The notes: generated by a model from the sequence alone, not told the origin. 57,905 bases of DNA from an uncultured Prevotellaceae bacterium (GCA_900320245.1 ONRP01000013.1:1-57905); one strand, 5' to 3'. Positions 14,424-24,372 are shown, counted from the stretch's first letter. A program made the numbers and translations.

Positions 14424-17400
14424 TCACACTTTCTCGACCTTGACGGGCAGCGTCCAGCCGTCCATGTCCAGTTCATCGGCTTCGCCGGGCACGACAGGCG
14501 CCACTTTGATGCTGGTAGCCAGCACCTGGCGGGCGATGTAGTCGCTGTAGGCGTTGACGGCAGCGTCGGTGCGCTCGTCGGGAGCGATGGTGACGTTGAT
14601 GCGGTCGGTGATGTCAAACTTCTTGCTCTTGCGCAGGTTCTGGATGCGGTTCACCAGTTCGCGGGCGATGCCTTCCTGCAGCAGTTCCTCGGTCACGGTG
14701 ATGTCAAGGGCCACGGTGAGGTTGCCGTCGTTGGCGACGAGCCAGCCGGGGATGTCCTCGCTGATGATTTCCACATCGCCGAGTTCCACGGTTGCCATCT
14801 GTCCGTCAACGTCGATGTCCAGTTTGCCGTCTTTCTCAAATTGGGCAATCTCGGGCTGCGACAAGCCGGTAATCTTAGCGGCCAGCGCCTTCATGATTTT
14901 GCCGTATTTCGGGCCGAGTTTCTTGAAGTCGGGTTTAACGCGCTTGACAAGGATGCCGGCGTCGTTGCCCACCAACTTGATTTCCTTCACGTTGACCTCA
15001 CTGCGGATGAGGTCGGCCACGGCCTCGATGTCCTCGCGCTGGCTCTCGTCGAGCACGGGCACCATGATGGCCTGGAGCGGCTGGCGCACCTTGAGGTTCT
15101 GCTTGCGGCGCAGCGAGTGCACCATCGAGGTGATATCCTGGGCGGCCTGCATGCGTTTCTCGAGTTGCTTGTCGATGACAGCCTCGTCACACTTGGGGAA
15201 GGCGGCGAGATGTACCGAGTCGGTGCTGTGCGTCAGGTCGCGGTACAGGCGGTCGCTGTAGAACGGGGCTACGGGAGCCATGAGCAGGGCCACGGTGGTG
15301 AGGCACTGATGCAGCGTCTGGTAGGCGGCCAGTTTGTCGCGGGTGAGTTCCTTGCCCTCCCTGAAGCGGGCGCGGTTCAAGCGCACGTACCAGTTGCTCA
15401 GGTGGTCGTTGACAAAGGTGCTGATGGCGCGTGTGGCCTTGGTGGGCTCGTAGTCCTCCAGGTCGGCCTGCACCTGTGCGATGAGCGAGTTGAGCAGCGA
15501 GATGATCCAGCGGTCAATCTCGGGACGCTCGGCCAGGGGCACCTGCGGAGCCTCGAGGTCGAAGCCGTCCACGTTGGCATACAGGGCAAAGAACGAATAG
15601 GTGTTGTAGAGGGTGCCGAAGAACTTGCGGGCTACCTCGATTACACCGGCCTCGTCAAACTTGAGGTTGTCCCAGGGCGACGAGTTGCTGATCATGTACC
15701 AGCGCAAGGGGTCGCTGCCGTAGGCCTCGATAGCCTTGAACGGGTCGACGGCGTTGCCCAGGCGCTTGCTCATCTTGGCGCCCACCTTGTCGAGCACCAG
15801 ACCGTTGCTGATGACGTTCTTGTAGGCCACGCTGTCAAACACCATCGTGGCGATGGCGTGCAGCGTGAAGAACCAGCCGCGAGTCTGGTCCACACCCTCG
15901 GCAATGAAGTCGGCAGGGAAGAAACCGTTGTTGTCCACAGCCTCCTTGTTCTCGAACGGGTAGTGCAACTGTGCATAGGGCATGGCGCCGCTGTCGAACC
16001 ACACGTCGATGAGGTCCAGTTCGCGTTTCATGGGTTTGCCCGAGTCGCTCACCAGCATGATGTCGTCGACGTAGGGGCGGTGGATGTCAATCTTATTGTA
16101 GTTCTCCTCGCTGTAGTCGCCGGGAACGAAGCCCTTGTCCTTGTAGGGATTGCTCTTCATCACGCCGGCGGCCACGGCCTTCTCGATTTCGTTGTAGAGT
16201 TCCTCGATGCTGCCGATGCACTTCTCCTCGCCGTCCTCGTTGCGCCAGATGGGCAGCGGGGTGCCCCAGTAGCGGCTGCGGCTCAGGTTCCAGTCGTTGA
16301 GGTTCTCCAGCCACTTGCCAAAACGGCCGGTACCCGTGTGCTCGGGTTTCCAGTTGATGGTGTGGTTGAGTTCAATCATGCGGTCGCGGCAGGCAGTGTC
16401 GCGGATGAACCAACTGTCGAGCGGGTAGTAGAGCACGGGCTTGTCGGTGCGCCAGCAGTGGGGATAGTTGTGGGTGTGCTTCTCCATCTTGAAGGCGGTG
16501 CCTTCCTGCTTCATGCGGATGCAGATGTAGATGTTCAGGTCCTCGGCCTTGGCGGCGGCGACTTCGTCAAACTTGCCGCCCACGGTGTACTGCGGGTCGT
16601 AGGCGTTCTTCACCCAACGACCGGCGTACTCGCTGTAGAGGTCCACATTCACGAAGTTCTTGACGAATTCCTCGTCCAGGTCCTCGATGGTGTAGTATTT
16701 ACCCGTGAGGTCCACCATGGGGCGGGTCTCCATCTTCTTGTTGATCATGTACAGGGCGGGGATGCCGGCGGCCTTGGCCACGCGGGCATCGTCGGCACCG
16801 AAGGTGGGTGCGATGTGCACGATGCCGGTACCGTCCTCGGTGGTCACGTAGTCACCGGGGATGACACGGAAGCCGTTGTCGTTGCCCACGACCTTGCCGT
16901 CCACCTTGTCCACGGGCTTCACCCAGGGGAACAGTTGGGCATAGCGCAACTCGAGCAGGTCTTGACCCTTGAACGAGGCGATGACCTTCCAGGGCACCAC
17001 CTTGTCGCCGGCATTGTACTCCAGCGGCTGGTCCTTGCCGTCGGCCTTGAAGTAGGCATCGACGCGGGCCTCGGCCAGCAGGTAGATGGCGGGCTTGCCG
17101 CTGTAGGGGTTGAAACTCTCGACAGCGACATAGTCAATCTTGTTGCCCACACACAGGGCGGTGTTGCTCGGCAGGGTCCACGGGGTGGTCGTCCATGCCA
17201 GCACATAGGTGTCGTTGAAGCCCTCGTCGGCGGCCTCGCGGATTTTCTTGATGACGGGATGCTCGTCGCCGCTCAACACGGTGAACTGGGCGGTGACCGT
17301 CTGGTCCTTCACGTCGCGGTAGCAACCCGGCAGGTTCAACTCGTGGCTGCTCAGGCCGGTGCCGGCAGCGGGCGAGTAGGGCTGGATGGTGTAGCCCTTG

Positions 17401-17921
17401 TAGAGCAGACCCTTGTTGTAGAGTTGCTTCAACAGCCACCACAGGCTCTCGATGTAACTGTTCTTGTAGGTGATGTAGGGGTGCTTCATGTCCACCCAGT
17501 AGCCCATGCGGTGGGTCAGGTCTTCCCACTCGCGGGTGTATTTCATCACCTCCTTGCGGCAGGTGGCGTTATAGTCGTCGACCGAGATTTTCTTGCCGAT
17601 ATCCTCCTTGGTGATGCCCAAGGCCTTTTCCACGCCCAGTTCCACGGGCAGGCCGTGGGTGTCCCAACCGGCCTTGCGGGGCACCTGGTAGCCCTGCATC
17701 GTCTTGTAGCGGCAGAAGATGTCCTTGATGGTCCTGGCCATCACGTGGTGGATGCCGGGCATGCCGTTGGCGCTGGGGGGACCTTCATAAAACACATAGG
17801 TGGGCGCACCTTCACGCTCGCTGATGCTGCGGCCGAAGACGTCCTCCTTGTCCCACTGCTGCAGGACTTCCTTGTTGATGTCGGAGAGGTTAAAACCGTT
17901 ATGTTCGTTAAATCTTTTCAT
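14424..17921 (-). CDS. ileS: Isoleucyl-tRNA synthetase
   Basis: Class I aminoacyl-tRNA synthetase that charges tRNA-Ile, 1165 aa. The HIGH-type motif is PGIHHVMA at about residues 55-62 and the KMSKS motif is KMSKRLGN. Between them lies the editing (CP1) domain with TTPWTLPSNTALCV and EDGTGIVHIAPTFG. An anticodon-binding region and a C-terminal beta-rich extension (about 940-1165) follow. I see no C-terminal Cys4 zinc cluster, and the length suits the eukaryote-like IleRS type common in Bacteroidetes. It is the first gene of a minus-strand run toward lspA. Confidence 0.97.
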   Translation of the reverse strand: MKRFNEHNGFNLSDINKEVLQQWDKEDVFGRSISEREGAPTYVFYEGPPSANGMPGIHHVMARTIKDIFCRYKTMQGYQVPRKAGWDTHGLPVELGVEKALGITKEDIGKKISVDDYNATCRKEVMKYTREWEDLTHRMGYWVDMKHPYITYKNSYIESLWWLLKQLYNKGLLYKGYTIQPYSPAAGTGLSSHELNLPGCYRDVKDQTVTAQFTVLSGDEHPVIKKIREAADEGFNDTYVLAWTTTPWTLPSNTALCVGNKIDYVAVESFNPYSGKPAIYLLAEARVDAYFKADGKDQPLEYNAGDKVVPWKVIASFKGQDLLELRYAQLFPWVKPVDKVDGKVVGNDNGFRVIPGDYVTTEDGTGIVHIAPTFGADDARVAKAAGIPALYMINKKMETRPMVDLTGKYYTIEDLDEEFVKNFVNVDLYSEYAGRWVKNAYDPQYTVGGKFDEVAAAKAEDLNIYICIRMKQEGTAFKMEKHTHNYPHCWRTDKPVLYYPLDSWFIRDTACRDRMIELNHTINWKPEHTGTGRFGKWLENLNDWNLSRSRYWGTPLPIWRNEDGEEKCIGSIEELYNEIEKAVAAGVMKSNPYKDKGFVPGDYSEENYNKIDIHRPYVDDIMLVSDSGKPMKRELDLIDVWFDSGAMPYAQLHYPFENKEAVDNNGFFPADFIAEGVDQTRGWFFTLHAIATMVFDSVAYKNVISNGLVLDKVGAKMSKRLGNAVDPFKAIEAYGSDPLRWYMISNSSPWDNLKFDEAGVIEVARKFFGTLYNTYSFFALYANVDGFDLEAPQVPLAERPEIDRWIISLLNSLIAQVQADLEDYEPTKATRAISTFVNDHLSNWYVRLNRARFREGKELTRDKLAAYQTLHQCLTTVALLMAPVAPFYSDRLYRDLTHSTDSVHLAAFPKCDEAVIDKQLEKRMQAAQDITSMVHSLRRKQNLKVRQPLQAIMVPVLDESQREDIEAVADLIRSEVNVKEIKLVGNDAGILVKRVKPDFKKLGPKYGKIMKALAAKITGLSQPEIAQFEKDGKLDIDVDGQMATVELGDVEIISEDIPGWLVANDGNLTVALDITVTEELLQEGIARELVNRIQNLRKSKKFDITDRINVTIAPDERTDAAVNAYSDYIARQVLATSIKVAPVVPGEADELDMDGWTLPVKVEKV

Positions 17922-17955
17922 CTTTTTTAATAATGTAATCGTTCAAATTTGGGTG

Positions 17956-17986
17956 CAAAGGTAGTTAAAGCCTTGCACAGAACAAA
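17956..17986 (-). promoter_or_regulatory. Bacteroidetes-type promoter for ileS
   Basis: On the minus strand TTTG (17986-17983), 19 bp, TACCTTTG (17963-17956), a full consensus match, 35 bp before the ileS start. Confidence 0.8.
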
Positions 17987-18044
17987 AAGTTTTTATTCTT
18001 TTTTTATAATTATTATCCAGGCACCTGTGAAATGGTCAAATAAA

Positions 18045-18076
18045 TTTGCCATTACGCCGTGGTTGCACTACCTTTG
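18045..18076 (+). promoter_or_regulatory. Bacteroidetes-type promoter for Xaa-Pro aminopeptidase
   Basis: TTTG (18045-18048), 20 bp, TACCTTTG (18069-18076), a full consensus match, 47 bp before the start. It is divergent from the ileS promoter in the same 202-bp gap. Confidence 0.8.
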
Positions 18077-18123
18077 CGGTTTAGAAATATGCAATCTAAC
18101 GACAAAAAACTGATCATAACATT

Positions 18124-19908
18124 ATGAGTAAAGAGACTTTTCCGCACCTTGAGGCACTGCGCGAGGAGATGCGCCGTGTGAATGTCGATGCCGTCATCAT
18201 TCCCGGCACCGACCCGCACCAGAGTGAATACATCTGTGACCACTGGAAATTCCGCGACTGGATCAGTGGTTTCACCGGCAGCAACGGCACGGCCGTCGTT
18301 ACCCTCGACAAGGCAGCCCTGTGGACCGATTCGCGCTATTTCCTGCAGGCCGGCATCGAGTTGGAGGACAGCGGTTTTGTGATGATGAAAGAGAACATGG
18401 GCAACGACCCCACCATCCACGAGTGGCTGAGCGAGGTGCTCGAGGAGGATTCGGTCATCGCCATCGACGGACGCCTGTACAGCGCCCTCGAAGCCAACCA
18501 ACTGGAGCGTTTCTGCGGCGAGAACGGATTCATGTTCGTCACCGAGTTCTACCCTGCCGACAGGATATGGACCGACCGTCCGGCACGTCCTTCCGGCCCG
18601 GCCTATGTCCATGACGTGCAGTATGCCGGCGAGGAGGCTGCCGACAAGATTGAACGCCTGCTCAAGGTCCTCGACGATAACGAGGCCACCGCTATGCTGG
18701 TAACGGCCCTCGACGACATCGCTTGGCTGCTGAACCTGCGCGGCAGTGACGTGGATTTCACGCCGGTAGTGACGGCGTTTGCCTATATCTCGCATGATAC
18801 CAGGGTCCTGTTCATCGACCAGGACAAGGTGACCGACGAGGTGAGCGCCCACCTCAAGGCCTGTGACGTGAAGGTGCGCGACTATGATGATATACAGCAC
18901 TTCCTGGAGCGCGTGAGCGACCACGAGGTGGTGCTCGTCGACCCGAACCGCGTGAGCGATACGCTGTCGGCTGCACTGCCTTGCCAGAAGGTCTATTTCC
19001 GCTCGCCCATCACCGACCTCAAGAGCATCAAGAACGAGGTGCAGATCGAGGGCTTCCGCCATGCCATGGAGCGTGACGGCGCCGCCCTGGTGCGCCTGTT
19101 CATGTGGATTGAGCAGATGGCTCCCACGGGCTCAATCAACGAGGTGGACGTGTGGAACAAGGGCAAGGAACTGCGCGCCCGCGGCGACCTGTACCGTGAG
19201 GACAGTTTCGGCATGATCTGCGGCTACAAGGAGCATGGCGCCATCGTCCACTACGAGGCTACCGACGAGAGCGCTTCGACGCTGCACGGCGAGGGCATCC
19301 TGCTCGTCGACAGCGGCGGCCAGTACCTGGACGGCACCACCGATATCACCCGCACCATCACCCTGGGCAATCCCACTGCACAGGAGAAGCATGACTTCAC
19401 CCTTGTGCTCAAGGGTCACCTGGCCCTGCAGCGCGCCAAGTTCCCCGTGGGCACCACCGGTTGTCAACTCGACGTGTTGGCACGTCTGCCGCTGTGGCAA
19501 GAGGCTATGACCTACGGCCACGGCACCGGCCACGGAGTGGGGCACTTCCTCTGCTGCCATGAGGGTCCGCAGAGCGTCCGCACCAACCTGGTCGACGTGA
19601 AACTGATGCCCGGCATGATTACCAGCAACGAGCCTGGACTGTACAAGACCGGCGAGTACGGCATCCGCACCGAGAACCTGTTGCTCGTTGTCGAGGCCGA
19701 CAAGACCGAGGAATTCGGCAACTTCCTCACCTTTGAGCCGCTGACGCTCTACCCCTATGACCTGGAACTCATCGACCGCTCGATGCTCACCGGCGAGGAG
19801 GTAGCGCAGATCAACGACTACCACCGCATGGTGCGTGAGCGCATCACCTCGCTGCTCAACGCCGACGAGGCCGCCTGGCTGGCTGCCAAGACCCGTGAGA
19901 TTAATTAG
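18124..19908 (+). CDS. Xaa-Pro aminopeptidase (M24B, aminopeptidase P family)
   Basis: Cytoplasmic metallopeptidase of 594 aa that removes an N-terminal residue preceding proline. Two creatinase-N-like domains (about 1-300; DPHQSEYICDHWKFRDWISGFTGSNG near the start) precede the pita-bread M24 domain (about 305-560). Metal ligands are visible in DSGGQYLDGTTDITRTI (Asp pair), GHGTGHGVGHFL (His), TSNEPGLY (Glu) and IRTENLL (Glu). The length and three-domain form match the long APP type of Bacteroidetes rather than the 440-aa E. coli PepP. No signal peptide is seen. Confidence 0.93.
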   Translation: MSKETFPHLEALREEMRRVNVDAVIIPGTDPHQSEYICDHWKFRDWISGFTGSNGTAVVTLDKAALWTDSRYFLQAGIELEDSGFVMMKENMGNDPTIHEWLSEVLEEDSVIAIDGRLYSALEANQLERFCGENGFMFVTEFYPADRIWTDRPARPSGPAYVHDVQYAGEEAADKIERLLKVLDDNEATAMLVTALDDIAWLLNLRGSDVDFTPVVTAFAYISHDTRVLFIDQDKVTDEVSAHLKACDVKVRDYDDIQHFLERVSDHEVVLVDPNRVSDTLSAALPCQKVYFRSPITDLKSIKNEVQIEGFRHAMERDGAALVRLFMWIEQMAPTGSINEVDVWNKGKELRARGDLYREDSFGMICGYKEHGAIVHYEATDESASTLHGEGILLVDSGGQYLDGTTDITRTITLGNPTAQEKHDFTLVLKGHLALQRAKFPVGTTGCQLDVLARLPLWQEAMTYGHGTGHGVGHFLCCHEGPQSVRTNLVDVKLMPGMITSNEPGLYKTGEYGIRTENLLLVVEADKTEEFGNFLTFEPLTLYPYDLELIDRSMLTGEEVAQINDYHRMVRERITSLLNADEAAWLAAKTREIN

Positions 19909-19959
19909 GAGTTAGGAATTAGAAATTAGGAGTTTTCCTCCTCTACATTATCATAACTT

Positions 19960-20001
19960 GAAACTAAGGACTAGGGACTAGAAACTAAGGACTAGGGACT
20001 A
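19960..20001. repeat. 21-bp tandem repeat, two exact copies
   Basis: GAAACTAAGGACTAGGGACT plus A is repeated exactly at 19960-19980 and 19981-20001, with a degraded third start (GAAACAAAAAACTAA). It is next to TTAGGAGTTAGGAATTAG-type sequence (19910-19935). It lies just before the gamma-carbonic anhydrase-like gene. Confidence 0.8.
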
Positions 20002-20020
20002 GAAACAAAAAACTAAAACA

Positions 20021-20536
20021 ATGGCTATCATCAAGAAAGTGAGGGGCTTCGAGCCCAAAATCGGAGATAATTGCTTCCTGGCCGACAATGCCGTCGTTGT
20101 GGGCGACGTGACCATGGGACGTGACTGCAGCATCTGGTTCAACGCAGTGCTGCGCGGCGACGTGAACACCATCACCATCGGCAACCGCGTCAACATCCAG
20201 GACAACAGCGTGATACACACCCTCTATGAGAAATCGGTCACCGAAATCGGCAACGACGTGTCCATCGGCCACAACGTGGTTGTCCACGGTGCCAAAATCG
20301 GTGACATGGCCCTCATCGGCATGGGCAGTGTCATCCTGGACCACGCCGAGATAGGCGAGGGTGCCATCATCGCTGCCGGCAGCGTTGTGCTGGGCGGTAC
20401 CAAGGTGGGTCCCCACGAGTTGTGGGCAGGTTCGCCGGCGAAGTTCAAGAAGATGGTTGACCCCAAGCAGGCCAGCGAAATCAACGTGAAAATCGCCAAG
20501 AACTACCTGATGTACTCTACCTGGTACGAGGATTAG
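20021..20536 (+). CDS. Gamma-carbonic anhydrase-like hexapeptide protein (YrdA/PaaY type)
   Basis: Left-handed beta-helix protein of 171 aa, probably a trimer with zinc at subunit interfaces. Hexapeptide repeats run through most of the chain (VVGDVTMGRDCSIWFNAVLRGD, IGNRVNIQDNSVIHT). The expected zinc-ligand histidines are in NSVIHT and in IGHNVVVHGAKIG. Family members bind metal, and some hydrate CO2, but activity cannot be read from sequence. The gene is preceded by a 21-bp tandem repeat. No promoter of the consensus form is obvious, so it may be read through from the upstream aminopeptidase gene. Confidence 0.9.
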   Translation: MAIIKKVRGFEPKIGDNCFLADNAVVVGDVTMGRDCSIWFNAVLRGDVNTITIGNRVNIQDNSVIHTLYEKSVTEIGNDVSIGHNVVVHGAKIGDMALIGMGSVILDHAEIGEGAIIAAGSVVLGGTKVGPHELWAGSPAKFKKMVDPKQASEINVKIAKNYLMYSTWYED

Positions 20537-20584
20537 TCTTTTGTTCGCTGTAAGGCCGGAGGACAGGATTGACCAGAATTCAAG

Positions 20585-22513
20585 ATGAAGAAGTATTATT
20601 TGATGACCGTATTGGCTCTCGTGCTGGCTGTGTTGCCGGCACGGGCAGCCATCTATATGGTGGGCAACACGCCCTTCGGTGACTGGAATCCGGGCCGTGG
20701 TGTCGAGATGACCGACCAGGGCAACGGCGTCTACACGTTCACCGTCAACGTGGGCGGCACCGTGTGGTTTGTGTTTGCCGACGGGCAGGACAGCGATTGG
20801 AGCGTCTTCAACTCCACCTATCGTTACGGCCCCGCTGGCGGCACCGAGGAGGTCGCCGTCGGTGAGACCCACACGACCCAGAAGAGTAACAACAACCACT
20901 CCTATAAGTTCACGGGCCAGGGCAAGGACTACACCTTCACGTTCAACCTGAACAACCTCACATTCTCGATTGCCGAGTATCAGGAGCCGGTGATGCCCGA
21001 CCCGTTCGGTTTTGAGGTGGGAGATGTCAATGCCGACGGCGAAATCACCGTTGCCGATGTCAGTGCGCTGATCAACATCCTGCTGGGTGGCTTTGCCAAC
21101 TATGACACGCGGCAGCGCGCCGACGTCGACTATGACCTGGAGACGAGCATCGGCGACGTGACCACCCTGATTGCCTACCTGCTGGGTGGTTCATTCCCCG
21201 AGCATGTCAAGGAGGGCTACGACTATGTGTGGGACCGTGGCGCCATGCCCGAGGTACACCTCAGCGTGAGCCTGAGCGAGTGGAACAGGCTGCTGGCACT
21301 CTATGACGCCAATGCCTACACCACCCAGTACGTCATGGCCACCTTGTCGTTTGTCAAGGACGGTGAGACCACCGTCGTCGACAGCGTGGGCCTGCGCATC
21401 AAGGGCAACACCTCGCGCCGCCGCCCCGAGGGCCGGTGGGGCGAGACCCATCAGCGCGACAACACCGACTGGCACCATGCGCACTTCGGTGTGAACCTGC
21501 GCAAATATGTCGACGACGATGACCACACCATCCAGGGCGTGCGCAAACTGCACCTCAAGTGGTTCAAGGACGACCCGATGTGTGTGCGGGAGATATTCTG
21601 CTACGAACTGTTCAAGCGCGCCGGCGTGTGGACCGCCGTGCGTAACGACTATTGCCGCATGTGGCTGCATGTCGAGGGCGACAGCCAGGAGGCCTACTAT
21701 GGCGTGTATGAACTGATGGAACCCATCGACAAGCGTTACCTCAAGGACCGCAAAAACCGCTTCGGCGCCAGCAACGGCTACCTGTGGAAGTGCCGCAACG
21801 GGGCAGCGGGCCTCAACAACCCTAATGGCGACATCTGGTATGACGACGACAGCGATGACCGCCATGCCTACACGCTCGAGACACAGACCGAGGAGTTTGA
21901 CAGCGCACGCGTGCAGTTGGTGGACTTCATGAACAAAATCACCAACCTCAACGACAGTGAGTTCTACGTCTGGATTCAGCAGGTGACCGATATCGACCTG
22001 TTGCTCAAGACCTATGCTGTCAATGTCGCTGTGGGCATGTGGGATGACTATTGGAACAATGCCAACAACTACTACCTTTACTTCAACGGCACCCATCTGA
22101 CGGGTTACAAGTTCTACTTCATTCCGTTCGACTACGACAACACGCTCGGCACCAGCCTCGGGTGCGGCAACCAGAGTGATGCTGGCCGCCAGGATCCCCT
22201 GCATTGGGGTGTCGACAACAACCGGCTCATCGCCAGGATACTGAAGTATGACGACTTCAAGGCCAAGTATGTGGCCTGCTTGAAGGAACTGGTGAAGCCG
22301 GGTATGGCCCTGATGGACCGTGCGTCAGCCCAGGCGCGCATCCGTTCGTGGCAGGCGCTCATCGGGCCTTATGTCGACAACGACACGGGCGAGGACACTT
22401 TTCTCGAGGACAAGCCTGCCCCGTGGGGCAACCACAGCGAGTACAACCTGCTGAAGAACAACAACGACAACTTCTTCAACGCCAAGGCCGCCTCGATCAA
22501 CGCCCTGCCGTAG
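20585..22513 (+). CDS. Secreted CotH-kinase family protein with internal dockerin-like module
   Basis: Exported protein of 642 aa. A signal peptide (about 1-22, MKKYYLMTVLALVLAVLPARA) is followed by a beta-rich domain (about 23-133) with WFVFADGQDSDW, reminiscent of a starch-binding/CBM-like fold. A dockerin-like pair is at about 146-202 (GDVNADGEITVADVSALINILLGG). A CotH domain (about 215-610) has RIKGNTS, YGVYELMEPIDKRYLKDR and FIPFDYDNTLGTS. CotH proteins are atypical kinases, first known from Bacillus spores. In Bacteroidales they are usually secreted with no known substrate. The dockerin-like module is between domains rather than at the C-terminus. Confidence 0.9.
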   Translation: MKKYYLMTVLALVLAVLPARAAIYMVGNTPFGDWNPGRGVEMTDQGNGVYTFTVNVGGTVWFVFADGQDSDWSVFNSTYRYGPAGGTEEVAVGETHTTQKSNNNHSYKFTGQGKDYTFTFNLNNLTFSIAEYQEPVMPDPFGFEVGDVNADGEITVADVSALINILLGGFANYDTRQRADVDYDLETSIGDVTTLIAYLLGGSFPEHVKEGYDYVWDRGAMPEVHLSVSLSEWNRLLALYDANAYTTQYVMATLSFVKDGETTVVDSVGLRIKGNTSRRRPEGRWGETHQRDNTDWHHAHFGVNLRKYVDDDDHTIQGVRKLHLKWFKDDPMCVREIFCYELFKRAGVWTAVRNDYCRMWLHVEGDSQEAYYGVYELMEPIDKRYLKDRKNRFGASNGYLWKCRNGAAGLNNPNGDIWYDDDSDDRHAYTLETQTEEFDSARVQLVDFMNKITNLNDSEFYVWIQQVTDIDLLLKTYAVNVAVGMWDDYWNNANNYYLYFNGTHLTGYKFYFIPFDYDNTLGTSLGCGNQSDAGRQDPLHWGVDNNRLIARILKYDDFKAKYVACLKELVKPGMALMDRASAQARIRSWQALIGPYVDNDTGEDTFLEDKPAPWGNHSEYNLLKNNNDNFFNAKAASINALP

Positions 22514-22530
22514 CCGCATCGCCTGCCGGC

Positions 22531-22572
22531 AAAAAAATCACTGCCCCCGCTGTTCAGTTCAGCGGGGGCAGT
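22531..22572. terminator. Convergent terminator between CotH gene and dnaX
   Basis: A perfect 13-bp stem (22540-22552 with 22560-22572) has a 7-nt loop. Read on the minus strand it is followed by GATTTTTTT, so it is a textbook terminator for dnaX. It probably also stops plus-strand transcription. Confidence 0.85.
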
Positions 22573-22593
22573 TGCTATGTTGTCGGTTTACGT

Positions 22594-24372
22594 TCAAGCG
22601 AGGCCCAGGTCGAAGTCTTTGATGAAGTGGGTGAAGTTGGGGTTGTGCTGTTTGATTTGCTCAACGACTTCGCGCGGTGACAGAATCTTTGGCGTGTCGA
22701 TGGGAACTTCGCTCACCTTCACGTCGAGCATGAGGCTGTCATTCTTCACGGCATCACACAGGAACTTCATCAGTTCCGTCTTGTGCTCCTCGACGTTTTT
22801 CTGCTCGGTGGGACTGCCCACGGTCATGACGTAGTGCACATCGCTGTCGCCGCGTTTGGGCTGTGAATAGGACATCGTGGTCACCAGTGCCCTCTCCTGC
22901 GGGTGCGCGTTGATGTAGCCGTTCCAGGCCTCCATCAACTGTTCGCCAGTGAACGGCTCGTTGCGGAGCGTGGCGGCTACGGCTGCAGGCGCCGGCGCAG
23001 CAACGGTGGGGTTGGGGACGTTGACCATGATGCGCGGGGCATTACCTGCGGCACGGGGCGCCGGGCGTGGTGCCGGGGCTGCAGGCCGTGTGGCAGCGGG
23101 GTGGGGTGCTGCGGGCGGTGGCGCGGATTGCGCGGATTGCGTGGCCTGAGGGGCCGCGGCCTGCGGCTGACTCGCCTGCGGCTGTGATGCCTGGGACGGG
23201 GTAGCCGGGCGGGGCTGTGCAGCGGGTTGAGCGGCTATCTTCTGGATGGGCGGCTGGGCTGCCTGTTGGGGCTGTGGCGTTACCAGTTGGCACAACTTGA
23301 TGAGCGTCAGTTCCACCAGCAACTGCTTGCTGCTGGCATTGCGGTAATTCAGGTCACAGGTGTTGCACAGGTCCAAAGCGCGGTAATAGAATGCCGGCGA
23401 CAGTTTGGCGCTCTGCTGGCCGTAGCGTTGAGCCACCTCGTCGTTCATCTCAAGCAGTTTGCGCGTCTGGGGGGTGCTGGCGACCATCAGGTCGCGCATG
23501 TGCTGTGCCAGACCGTTGATGAAGAATTGCGAGTCAAAGCCCTTGTCGCGTATCTCCTTGTAAATCAGCAAAGCCTCGTTGACATTGCCGCCCAGGAAGG
23601 TATCCACGAGCCTGAAGTAGTAGTCGTAGTCGAGGACGTTCAGGTTCTCGAGCGCGCTCTGATAGGTGATGTGGCCCTGGGTCGAGGCGGCTACCTGGTC
23701 AAAGATGGACAGGGCATCGCGCATGGCGCCATCGGCCTTCTGGGCGATGACGTTGAGGGCGGCGGGCTCGGCCTCGATGCTCTCCTGCTCGCAGACGTAC
23801 TGCAACTGCTGCACGATGTCGGGCACGGTGATGCGCGCGAAGTCATAAATCTGGCAGCGCGACAGGATGGTGGGGATGACTTTCTGCTTCTCGGTGGTGG
23901 CAGGGTCGTAGATGGCATACTCGGGCGGTTCCTCAAGGGTCTTGAGGAAGGCATTGAAGGCCGCCTGTGACAGCATGTGCACCTCGTCGATGATGAAGAC
24001 GCGGTAGCGTCCCGTTTGCGGCGGAATGCGCACCTGCTCGGTCAGGTCGCGGATGTTGTCCACGCTGTTGTTGGACGCGGCATCCAACTCGTTGATGTTG
24101 TAGGAGCGCTGTTCGTTGAAGGCTTTGCACGAGGTGCACTCGTTGCAAGCCTCGCCCTCGGGTGTGGGATGCTCACAGTTGATGGTCTTGGCAAAGATGC
24201 GGGCGCACGTCGTCTTGCCCACACCGCGTGGGCCGCAGAACAGGTAGGCGTGCGCCAGCCTTCCGCTGGCGATAGCCGTCTTCAGGGTGTGGGTCAATGA
24301 CTGTTGCCCCACCACGCTGCGAAACGTCGAGGGTCTGTACTTACGCGCCGAAACGATATACTTGTCACTCAT
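22594..24372 (-). CDS. dnaX: DNA polymerase III subunits gamma/tau
   Basis: Clamp-loader ATPase of the replisome, 592 aa. The N-terminal AAA+ domain has the Walker A GPRGVGKTTCARIF (about 48-61), a zinc-binding Cys cluster (CEHPTPEGEACNECTSC), DEVHMLS and the SRC sensor motif (LSRCQIYDF). Clamp-loader domains II and III follow to about 370. A low-complexity Gln/Pro/Ala linker (about 375-465) then leads to a C-terminal tau-like domain (about 480-592). No programmed-frameshift site was searched for in detail. The promoter lies within an 80-bp tandem duplication upstream. Confidence 0.95.
   Translation of the reverse strand: MSDKYIVSARKYRPSTFRSVVGQQSLTHTLKTAIASGRLAHAYLFCGPRGVGKTTCARIFAKTINCEHPTPEGEACNECTSCKAFNEQRSYNINELDAASNNSVDNIRDLTEQVRIPPQTGRYRVFIIDEVHMLSQAAFNAFLKTLEEPPEYAIYDPATTEKQKVIPTILSRCQIYDFARITVPDIVQQLQYVCEQESIEAEPAALNVIAQKADGAMRDALSIFDQVAASTQGHITYQSALENLNVLDYDYYFRLVDTFLGGNVNEALLIYKEIRDKGFDSQFFINGLAQHMRDLMVASTPQTRKLLEMNDEVAQRYGQQSAKLSPAFYYRALDLCNTCDLNYRNASSKQLLVELTLIKLCQLVTPQPQQAAQPPIQKIAAQPAAQPRPATPSQASQPQASQPQAAAPQATQSAQSAPPPAAPHPAATRPAAPAPRPAPRAAGNAPRIMVNVPNPTVAAPAPAAVAATLRNEPFTGEQLMEAWNGYINAHPQERALVTTMSYSQPKRGDSDVHYVMTVGSPTEQKNVEEHKTELMKFLCDAVKNDSLMLDVKVSEVPIDTPKILSPREVVEQIKQHNPNFTHFIKDFDLGLA

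Noticed and set aside
14841-17930. Plus-strand open frame of about 1029 codons opposite ileS
   Set aside because: It is antisense to a certain isoleucyl-tRNA synthetase gene and its translation is Val/His/Gly/Leu-rich with no family motif. Such long shadow frames come from the GC-rich codon use of the real gene.
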